Assembly: GCF_964275005.1 (NCBI RefSeq)
Contig: NC_092698.1
Span: 24,957,447 to 25,021,446 of the forward strand
DNA length: 64,000 nt
Source: Diadema setosum
Lineage: Eukaryota > Echinodermata > Echinoidea > Diadematoida > Diadematidae
Reading direction: 5' to 3'
The notes under the pieces are model-generated. The model was not told where the DNA came from, searched no databases, and was given only the letters and a program-made list of their open reading frames with translations. Both the position numbers and the translations under genes were made by a program. Below are positions 10,800 through 22,700 of the stretch, one piece after another (the stretch's first letter is position 1; each line of letters opens with the position of its first letter).

Positions 10800-13700
10800 G
10801 TGAGTATATACATGTTTATACCCAATAAATCTAACTTTATTTCAATTTTTTAAGGATGTTGAACTTGAATGCATAAAAGCTATACTTTATCTACAGGGGT
10901 CTTGTACATGTTTACTTCTGGGTCTTCAGACCAGCCACTACTGCGCTGCGACCAGCCCCATACGCATAGTGTAATGGGGCTGTGGACTGTAGCATTCAGG
11001 ATCATGACAGGGTAGTATCGCGGACAAATATCAACTTAAAATCGTAAAATTTCTTCAATTTGAAGACTTACCAGTGAAGTTGAAGTATTGACAACAGGGT
11101 TTGTGCAACATTTGGTTCTGTCAATAGGTCTAGTCCCTTTCTGTTCAAATTGATGACTTAATGTGACTCGGTCGACAGGAACCTGGGAGAGCTACACTGA
11201 ATTGACGGCCAGCACATGCGCACACATCACATGCACAAATTTCAAATCCATTGACTGGATAAGATGTCTGTGTGCGCATGCGCTGGCCGTCAATTCAGTG
11301 TAGCTCTCCTAGGTTCCTCTCGACCGAGTCACATTAAGTCATCAATTCGAACAGAAAGGGACTGATTGACAGAACCAAACTTTGCACGAACCCTGTTGTC
11401 AATACTTTAACTTCACTGGTAAGTCTTCAAATTGAAGACATTTTTTTGATTTTAAGTTGATATTTGTCCGCGATACTACCCTGTCATGATCCTGAATGCT
11501 ACAGTCCGCAGCCCCATTACGCTGCTGGTCGCAGTTAACCAGCCACCAACTGTTGTAATATTTAAGAAGTAGACAGAAGGATGATGAAGAAAGGAAATAT
11601 ATTGAGAGATCAAGGAATAAAATGAGTTCGTTGAAATGTGGACAGGGTCGTCGCCTAGCATGACTTCCGATGCGGTATTGCAAAATTGTTTATTTAAGTT
11701 TAATTCATTTGAATTACAGTATATCAATCATGATACCTGTACTTTCAGTCTTCTCATATTTACTTCACAGTTGATTCCTTAAGTATTGGTATTAGAAGCA
11801 TATAAATAGATAGTCCTATGATTCTGTACAAGGTAAGGGTCAATGCTTCTTGCCATTGCTCATACTTTTTTTATTTTATATTTCATTAATATTATTATTA
11901 TTATCATTATCATTATTATCATTATTATTTTAGTAGTAAGTTATTCAGCTGAAAATTGAAATCTTGGTCCGTGGGTTGAGAAGCACAGAACAACTGGGAC
12001 CTGTATGTACACACCTGTGAAGCAAGTCTATGTCTTCTGACGGACTGATTTTGCTACAACACGCATTTCCCATAGACCACCTGCCCGAGTATACTCGGGA
12101 CTCGTCCTCAACGGGTCAATGATTTGCTGACATTCACATCATTGCATCTCTCATTCAATATTAGGAGACTTCACCAAAATCTGCCAGCCATCCTTATCCC
12201 ACCTCTTTGATTAAACGTGACAACATTCTCAAGCATAAATTCTGCCAATTGATCAAATCATAACTTAAAAGTTTGAACTCTGTTCAAATTTGATGACTAC
12301 ACTTCACTATATTCTGTGATCATTGACTTATAATGGGAGGGACAATTAATGTTTTCACATACTGTCTGGTATGCAGTGTGTGAGATATCATCATGTAGCA
12401 GTGGGAAATATTGTGTATGATTTCCTAATTATTATATCAATCAGCCTTAACCATGATTTCTAATCCTACCATGTCTTGCTGTTCATGAGTAAACAGTTTG
12501 AGAATGAAATAAGATTTGACAAAATTTTGACAACATTTTAAATCGAAATGTGTGTTTATTCGATAAAACTGTATGTGCACAAGTGCTCTATTAAAACCCT
12601 TTAAAGATGAGTCCTGAGTGTACTTGGGCAGGTGTCTGTGGGAAATGCATGTTAATATTCACAAAATCAGCTCATCCTTAACAGGTTAAGCGCTTAATAT
12701 GCACTTATTTTGTATCATGTGTGTAATGTGTTTGCCTTTTCTATCTACAGTATGTCCAAAAAAAATTACAACGGGGCCCTCCGCAATGATATCTTTAAAA
12801 ATAGTGAATCAATCTAAATACAAATTCAGGGTATGAAACTATAACTCATTGCCCACATCTTACAGAAAACCCCATTCGATTTGCTTCAGTGGTCAAAGAG
12901 AAATACGGAATTTTGTAGAGGATGTCGGGAATCTCTTCTGTCCAAGTTCTGTCTATTGTTCACACACAAGATCATCGAAATGCTAAACTCGGAGGAATCT
13001 GATTCATGACATGCTTTACAACAATCCACATTTCTCTGTGACCGCTTAACCAAATCGAATGGGGATTTCTGCAAAATAGAGCTAAAATGTTATATTTCAA
13101 GACCCTGAAGTAGCATTTGAAAAATTTAATCATATTGGGCATTATCAATGCGAAAATCTTATTGTAATTTTTTTGGGGACATACTGCAGTAAGTCGCCCC
13201 AAAAATTACAATCAGATTTTCGAATTGATAACACCTATTATGATCAACCTGTGTATGTGCTACTTCAGACTTAACATCTTAGCTCTATTTTGCAGAAAAC
13301 CCCATTCAGTTTGGTTAAGCGGTCACAGAGAAATGTGGATTGTTGTAAAGCATGTCATGAATCGGATTCTTCCGAGTTTAGCATTTCGATAATCTTGTGT
13401 GTGAACAATAGACAGAACTTGGACAGAAGAGATTCCCGATATTCTCTACAAAATTCCGTATTTCCCTTTGACCACTGAAGCAAATCGAATGGGGTTTTCT
13501 GTAAGATGTTGGCAATGAGTTATAGTCTCATACCCTGAATTTTTATTAAGATTCATTCACCATTTTTAAAGATATCATTGCGGAAGGCCGCGTTGTAATT
13601 TTTTTCGGGACATACTGTATAGGAGCTCACCAAGTATTTTATCAGTCAGAAATACACTTGCACGTTAATACAAATTCAGTTGCCAGTAGCAGCCTCTGCA

Positions 13701-16700
13701 TTACCTCTCCCAGAAGTTGCATAAAGATAGATCGTAGAGACAACTCATGTAGTGTGCTAAACATGTTGTAATGATTTGTAGGGACTTTTAGAAGGCTGAT
13801 AGAAACAGTTCTTGATCCGGATAGAAAGTTGGCTTCCAGCGATGAAATTGCCTCTTCTTTTCAAACTAATTAAGCAGATTGTTAATGATTCCATGTCAAA
13901 GACATTTGCCCAATAAAGGAAAAAAGAAATTGGTCAAGGTGATTAAATTTTATACTTTCCATAAATGTATCAAAGATGTGTGAACGTGAAGTTTATATCT
14001 GTCCAGAAATATGTATAAAATGCAACATTGAAACTAAGGTGTAAAATGTGCGTACACCCCAGTACATCATCACTACAGCGTGCTCACTGTGCAACTACCC
14101 CATTCTATCTGTCTCAAGCTGTGGTCATGGGGTGATCGCCAAGAGGTCGTGGTTTTGCTGGCCAGACGAATACTGATTGGTTGCCTTTTCATTTCTGGTA
14201 CAATTTGCTGTGGTGTATTCTGTGGCAGTGACCTCTGAGACTATAGGAGGTGGTATTAATAGTCTTGTGGGGGCCAGTTGCCATCACATGCCTCCATGCT
14301 TCTAGGTCAAGTGCAGGGGGAAAAAGTGAAAGTAATCCTTCCTTCCCTTCTCTGCCCCCCCCCCCCCTCTTTGAAAAAAAAATACACATGTATGAAAATA
14401 TTATAGTCTTACCCTGCAGACTTCTTTTGAAGTAATACCATCCTTGATTGTATTGCAGAATAGGGGGAAAGGCATGATCTGTCTGACACAGTCATGTGTG
14501 GCAATTAAAATGTATGGAGAAGGAGAAGAAATGAAAACATGTTAAAGATAGAAGAGTTGCACAACCCTTTGCACATTGTGGTATTGTGGTGATGATCCAT
14601 CCAATATTATTCTTTCTCTGTAGCGGAATGATCATACTTAGCCCAGTGTGATATACGCTGTAGTTTGCAAATTATACAAGTATGATCTTCACCTACTATA
14701 CAGGAAACAAACATGGGCTAAAAATAATGCTCATATAATGAGCTGGCTTTGTGTGATACAATAATTCTTGACACTTGAACCAAGCAATGAGCAATGAGAT
14801 CTATTGATTAATTGGACTGTGAAAGCAGATCTGATTCATGCAGGGTCTCGGTGACAAAGACTGTGTGAGTGGGGCTAGCAAATAGATCTTTAGGCAAGGA
14901 CAGCGTGGAGCATTATGTGGCCGTGTGTAAGGCAACGTGACCACAAGTGACCAGCTTTTGTCCAGTGGTCAGGCAAGGCCGTCCTGTCTCTCTCCTTTTT
15001 CCAGCCAACACTGGACAACGAATATGGTTGGCTATCGTTCTCAGCACCACTGCACGTGCATACATTGTAGATGCAGGAAGGCTTTGTCAAGTGTATCCAT
15101 ACATTTGTGTGTTTATGGCCTACATGAAAAAAAAAATTGATAGCAGACACTCTAGTCTTTGATTACAGTCATTTTTATACTCAGTATATAATACAAATAA
15201 ACATGAAATTAAGTCATGAATGTAGACACCTTTGTTTACATTTTGGGGCTCAGGTAACCCAGTTTGCATGATCTATTAGATGAGATGACACAAGTCCCCA
15301 CAAAATAATAACCCGATAATAGTGGTATACCCACTTCCCAAAAGGAGCAGGTTAATAAAATATTGAACAATGTCAGTGAACAATGGCACTCGGGGGGGGG
15401 GGGGGGGGTGGGCACATAAGTAAAAAGGCTCTACATTACATCATTTTCAAGTACATCTGTACATATGTATTAAAAGTAGTACTATGAATGTTGTATTGGT
15501 CATTCTTTACGAAGTAGTATACCCCATGTGAGACTGTTGTACATGTGTGTTTGGTAAGCTTTTCATTTGGCAAATAGTTCTTCCTCTCCAGTAGGCCGAT
15601 ATAAGACTACCTTTAAACTAAATCTATTTTCATCAAGAGGGTTTAGTTTAATACTTGAGCTTCAAGCTCCTTGAAATCAGATTCCTCATCTCACATCAAC
15701 ACAGACCTGCAACTAAAATAGAGAAAGGGTTAAATCAGTTGTACTGTGTAATAGAAGGAAAAAAAAAACCCACTGAAATGAAGTATGTCTTTACTCATTG
15801 AAGCATGAAAAATACCTTGCTTTTCAGACTTGATGTAAGTGATAAGGTAAGAAGTGTTTTGTAATCTACCAATAGTAAGTTTGTCTAGGTTGATTTTTTT
15901 TTCTTTGGTTCACAAGTAAATTAGAGTCATCAAAACCATTTTGAAAAGCTGGTTTTGATCAAATCTACACTGATTGCATTTCAGGAGAAAAAAGGTTCAT
16001 CCAATTTAGCATACTCTGTCATTGAGAATTTAGAGTTTCTGGGATGAACACTGAACTAGGGCATTCTGTAGCTTAGTCGGTAGAGCACCGGGCTAGCAAT
16101 CCGGAGGTCTCGGGTTCGAATCCCGATGAAATCCCACTTTCTTTGCTCATTTTCTGACTAACTTTTAATTTTCATAATTTTCTGCATATGTCTGTTTTTG
16201 GTCTTTCCCCCCAAATTCCACTTATGTACTTCCATTAACTCTAATTGTCTGTTTCCCTACAAGGTAAGATAATAGTAATACCATGTGATGAAATTTCCCT
16301 GAAGTCTGTTCAACATTTTCCTCTTCTCTCTCCAAATCATATTGATTGAGATGTCGCCAATTGATCAACTTGATCTTTGCACTCGTTTGTCTTTCAGTGA
16401 CCCCTTTGGATGTTGTTCGGGTTCGTCTTCAATCCCAGTACAAGCTGCCAGTCAGAGGTAAGTTGTTTACTTTAATCCTTCAATTCTTATGTTAAAGAAA
16501 AAAAAATAAGCACTGAGAAAGGCATTATATTGCCCTCAAGGCCATAGGGCTGTTTTGCCATAGAACCATGCATGCTTCCTTGAGCAGATCCTTGCTCCTG
16601 AACATGATCCAGATCACCACCAAAAAGTAATCACCTGTGCCTTTTACTGGCACCAAAAAACTAGATCTGTAAAATTCTTCTATAACTATTTGATTGATAT

Positions 16701-19700
16701 GGCAAACAGACAGACAGATACTGTATACGCCATATACTTCGCGAGTCTAAATTTTCGTGAATCGAGACTTCCCGACGATTTCGCGAGTGGTTAAATTCGC
16801 GATCGTGGATTCCTGTACTGAGAGGAGAAATGTGTACATGTACGTCACATCCATATCAGTATCACAGTCAATATTTTCACGTTTTTAATTTCGCGAATAG
16901 CAGCTGACTCATGAAATTCGCAAAAATAAAAACCTCGCGAAATATTCGGCGTAGAGTAAATCAAACAAATACTGGCAGAAATAAAACGTCCGGGCCAGCT
17001 AGAATATCAAGGAAGACACATTCATGATCCTCGCTGAATAATGATAACAACATATGACTTAAGCCAGCCCATTCAAGTGTAACGTATAACCAGAAATTTT
17101 TGAAAATTTCTCCAGATTTGCTTCATTCTTATAGTTCCCTATATATACATTTGATGCATCTAGACCTGCAGCCAAGAGGGATGCCACGAGTGTCGCAGTC
17201 GAAAAATCCGTCAGTGAATGGAACATGTCGTACCTTCTGCTCTACGTCATGGAGAAGTGGAAATCGGACACCGTCAGCCTCCGGGACCAGGCTTAATGGC
17301 ACAATGGTAAGCAAGGCGTAGGGCTGGAGCAGCGATTTCTCGAGGGTATGCAAATATTTTCTGCAGAAACATGCACTGTATGCATAAAAATACAGAAGGA
17401 AATGTGTCTAAGCACTCAGAGTATTGCATGTACTTCATAATTTCTTTTTGCGGGAAAAAAAGGGTCTGCATGAGCACTTGAAAATATGTAATATTCCTTA
17501 TTTATACCGAGTAGTTTGCTCAAACTGTTCGTGAGGGTCAAATAATAAAATAATTAATCTCACTTTTTCCTCTTTTGTCATATTTTTGATCTTTTGCCCA
17601 AATAATTCATTCCTTATTTTGTGTCTTTGTAGGATTAAAAGATACTTCTGTATAATTTGGAAAGGATCCCACAAACTGATTTTAGGTTGGGTGGATTTTC
17701 AAGCTGAATCAACCCAGACCAACTGCAGCCACCCACCTGCTATAGCATCCCTTTATATCAGAAAACATTTGCATCCCCATTGTTTTATCACACTATTTGA
17801 CAGCAGAGGAGATTGTAAAACTACATGTTGGGGGGGGGGGGAGCTAACATAGCTGATAGTGAAGTCAATTCAGATAATGATCGAGTATTTTAGTAGTTGC
17901 ATGCCAGGCTTATGTATGGTGAATGAAGTACATGTACATGTATTGTGGGTGTGTACATCGGTAATTTGTAATCTTACATGTAAGCTGGCTTTGAACCAGT
18001 TCTTGTTGGTAGGAAAGCAATGAAGTCCTTAGAGCAGTTAAGATTCTATGGCAGTACTTATTCATTTTTTGTAACAGTCATCCTCACTAGAAAGCCACTT
18101 AAATCTTAAAAAAAAAAAAAAAAAGAAATGAAAAGGGGCATTTAGATCTCTATCACCCCATGCCTGAGTGGACTCCTGTATGATGGCATGTAACAATGTC
18201 TCTTGGTATTGCAGGATGCATTTGGTGCCATCATCCGAAGAGAAGGCTTGAAGAAGTTATGGAGTGGCCTGCCAGCCACCCTGTGAGTACATACAAACAT
18301 TATACTATATACGCCATATATTTCGCGAGTCTAAATTTTCGCGAATCGGGAATTCCCAACGATTTCGCGAGTGGTTAAATTCACGGTCGTAGAGTCCTGT
18401 ACCGAACGGAGAACTGTACACGCGTACGTCACATTCACGTCAGGATCAGAGTCAATATTTCGCATGTCTTTAATTTCGCGAAAAGCACCCGACTTACAAA
18501 ATTCGCGAAAATAAAAACCTAAAAACCTCATGAAATATTTGGCGTATACAGTACTCATCTTCCTGTGGTGACTGGGATACCAATGTTTTTAACTGTACAA
18601 ATGTATACATGGAGATCCACTTCAACCTTAATAATTTATTAGCCTCTGGGAAGGCATATTGCATGGCCAAGTGAGAATAAATGAGAGGTGAGATAGTGGG
18701 CACTTGTTGCAGTATGATTGTGTCATTGCCACAAAATGGCTTCAGCATGGTTGGTATCAGTAGTGCCACTGCTAATTCAGCAGTACGTAGGTGACAGGTT
18801 ATTTTCAGTTGGGTGTTAATGGTAATGCAGATTGGACATGCGGTCTTATTTTTTGATAGTGACAGTAAAAGAAATGTCTAAAAGTACACTCACTCGGCAA
18901 AAGATAACAATCAAAATAAAAATGAAATGGTTGAATTCATGTTAAGTTTGATTCATGCATTCATGGCTGATCAAGTAAAAAAGCAATGCCCATCGGGGCC
19001 CCGTTTTATCAAAAGATTATCGATATTAAATTTCCTTGACACACAGGCTGCCATAGACTTACTGTATGATAGAAATCAACTTCATAATCGATTTTAACTC
19101 TTCATAAAACAGGGCCCTGATGTGCTGATATGCAAAGTGCAGGAAGTGTAATACTGGTAATTGTGCAAGGGATATTGCTCCCCTCCCCCGCTTTTGCTTC
19201 TGTGTGAGAGGTACAGAAGGGTCACTGCCCCCTTTCCCCTTTGCCAGTAAACGACATCAACTAAATTTTGACCGCCTGCCTTATTCTCTGATGTTTCTCC
19301 TAACAGCGTGATGCGCATTCCGGCCAACATAATCTACTTCTCCGTCTACGACAGCATGAAGAACCGTCTGGGATTCCACTCCTGGGAAGCAAGCAATATC
19401 CACAGTGTTCTAGTCACCATTCTGGCCAGTGGATGTGCTAGAAGTAAGCTGATCATATCTACGTGTTGAGACATATATCTCCCCCCCCCCCCCCCCCCCC
19501 CCCGTGTTATCTTTGTTGGCATTCTATTCAAAGCAGGCTGCAGCACAGCTGTAATTCAAATCCACTTTGCACACAATAATGAAACCAGCTGATGTTGACT
19601 TGTGTCACTCTTTTGATATACAGGAAAATAAAAGCGAGCTTTAGTAATAAGGAGACAGGCTGTAATCATGTTTTTGCTGTAGGTGTCAATATGATATGTT

Positions 19701-22700
19701 GTGATATTTGATACTTAGTGTGCAATAATATTTTGTGCCCCCCCCCCCCCCAGTGACTTTGTATCATAACACATACATACTGTACATGTTGGTGTCATCA
19801 TGAGTGCACCCACTAGATTTAGCACCACCTGTTCACCCCATGTGGTATTTGAGCACTTTTGGACTTTGATCCTCACATGCAATGGCAACAACATCAGTAA
19901 TATCAAGATGAAGAAGGTAGATATGACAGATTTACACAGACGTTCATGTTTTCAGAGGACAGCTTTGAAAGCGGGACAACTTTGCAAGCAATAAGTTATT
20001 GATGGTTGGGGGGGAGGGGCAGCCCTGTAACATGAGAAGATTTACAGAAACAGGAATTTGGTGATGGGGGTGGGATAGGGTGGTGGGGGAGAGGAAGTGG
20101 TACATTCAAACCTACCCATTTTCATGCCTAAGGGTATACACATTTTCTATGATGTGTGCCACCTTGCCTGTGTGCAGTTTACCCCGGTTTCACCTTCCTT
20201 CTTTAGTCTACGAGTTCCTGCCATGACTTCCTGTCCCACTAAATCTGGGCTGTGCCGTTTAAAGTGCCGCATGGATTGAATAAAATTGTACAGCAGCAGT
20301 GAAAAGTGGTTAGCAGAAACTTAACCTGGTTGTTGTTCAAGATGCACTGCAGGTATACATAGAAATCTGCCATCCTCAAGATATGTATGCAGTTTCATAA
20401 ATCAGTATACCTAGAAGTAATGCTGGTAGTTTCAATTGAAAGGCTGGAAGAGAAAAGCCTTGCTTTTTACAGTTTATGTCATGCATGGCTCAGGAGTAGA
20501 ATATGTGAATGATATTGTTGCTATTTCTCCTGCCAGCCATGGCGGTGACAGTGGTCAGCCCCATGGACCTGGTGCGCACCAAGCTGCAATCCCAGAGCAT
20601 GACCTACGTGGAACTTGGCCGCTGCCTCCGGGCAGGCTACCAGGCAGAGGGTCTGTTTTCTCTCTGGCGGGGCCTGGGGGCCACCATCCTGCGCGATGTG
20701 CCCTATGCTGGTGAGTCAGTCTCGTCAAAGTTGGACTGGGTGCCCTGCAGAGAGTGGATAATACTGGTTGTGATAGTAACACTGAAAATACTTCAAAGTA
20801 AATGATGATGATGATGATATACGGATATGAATAGTGATGTGATGATAATGATTAAAATGGTAATGACAGTGATAAACAGCTATCAAGAGCAACATCTTTC
20901 AGGAGTTATATTCTTCTGCTTTCACTTTATTAAAAGCATATCCTCCAGAAATTATAATCAGGTTATGTTGTGAGAATCAACAAGAGGGAAAGGACTGGAA
21001 AATAATTTTGTGTGAAAAAGCTTCACACCAGACTACATGTAGATCAGTGAGTGACTGTCCATGAACTGGACTATAATTAATTTGCAGGATGTGACAAGTT
21101 CTGTGCAAATAGATTCAGGCAAGGTGAAATTAAACAAGTCTTACATAAAATAGTGTGTCAGTGCGAGTGAGGGAGAGAAATACAGTGTATATTTGTTTTG
21201 ATAGAAGAATGAAAATTCACAGTTACGACACTCAAAATATACTACGTGTTGAACATAGCGTAGGAGTCTTCTTTGTTGTAATGCTTATTATGCATGGTCT
21301 GTCTCTCTGTCTTTCCCCAAAAAGTGTATGTTTATCCCTTTTACATTTTTCCCCCCAAGCTCTGTATTGGAGCAACTATGAACTCTTGAAGACCCAGTTG
21401 ATGAGAATGTGGGATGTTGCCGAGGCAACGGTCAGCATGACATTCTGGGCAGGTGCAGCATCAGGAGTGGTGAGCACTTATGTACTCATTTGTATACTCT
21501 AGGAACTAGAAAACTTGATAGATTCATTGAAAACCATGAAATGACACTGCAGAACTCATTGTGAAGAAATTACAGCCAGTGCTGCATTCATTGCAAAGAT
21601 ATTCAGATGCAGTGAAAATAATGGTGGCTGTTAGAAAGGTGGCATGTCACAGCTCAGAAACAGTGATGCATCCCTACACACCTCTTACAAGTTAACACTG
21701 CCACACTGAGTTTCATTATCAACATAAACTGGAGAACTCTTGAAGAGTCATCAAAGTACCAGTAATTTGTAGCATGTTGATATGGCAGATTCTGTGATCA
21801 TTGTGGGATGAAATGCAACCCAAAGAGACAGGCCAGTTTTGTTGGGGTCATGCAGATTCTTAGAACTGGCAATGCCAATTTGATTTTCAGTTAAAAATGG
21901 TGGCCTACCTCACGGTACAGTGACGCAAGCATAAGTGGAGCTAGTTGTTCCTTATTCAGCTCATATATGTGGATCTTGGAAAACAGTACAGTATGGTGTA
22001 TAGGAAGATAGATCAAGAAATCAGCATCATAGAATCCATGAGAGTACAAGCAGCTCAGCTATTGTAGAAACCTGTTGTGTGGAAGTGTGCTTTGCTTTAA
22101 AGCAAGCGATATACGATCTGACCTTGTTCGTGTTCCGTTTATGTGGGCCTTTCCTGTCATCTCTCTTATCTCATTTCTGAATTTCCCGTAGATGGCGGCC
22201 ATCGTCACCACCCCCTTTGATGTAGTGAAGACAAACAAGCAGATTGCTATCGGTGATGCAGCAAGACACAAAGGTATACAGAGTGGGCATCGTAAACTTT
22301 ACATACAATCTGTTAATGACCTGCCACGACATAAAATTCTGGTTACAAACAAGGTAAAAGTTCAGGCTGCAACATTATCCGCTTTGTTTGTTTTTATGCC
22401 TCCGCCACGAAGTGGTGCCGGAGGCATTATGTTTTCGGGTTGTCCGTCCGTCCGTCCTTCCGTCCGTCCTTCCGTCTGTAATGAATTTTGTGGACAGCGT
22501 AACTAAAAAACCTTTTGAGGTATCCTAATGAAACTTGGCATGTATGTGTATTAGGGGGTGAAGTTGTGCCTATCAACTTTTGGGTGCGCATGCTCAAGGT
22601 CAAAGGTCAAAAGGTCAAGATCAAATACATAAAATTTCACTATTTCCACCATATCTATGCAATGCCTGAAGATATTTTCTTGAAACTTAGTGTATACATG

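Noticed and set aside
12886-13478. Two similar 62-codon frames on opposite strands
   Set aside because: They mirror each other because the DNA is a palindrome, so they are not duplicated genes.
16059-16136. Functional tRNA-Ala(AGC)
   Set aside because: The acceptor stem is mostly unpaired, so a tRNA-like relic or SINE head is more likely.
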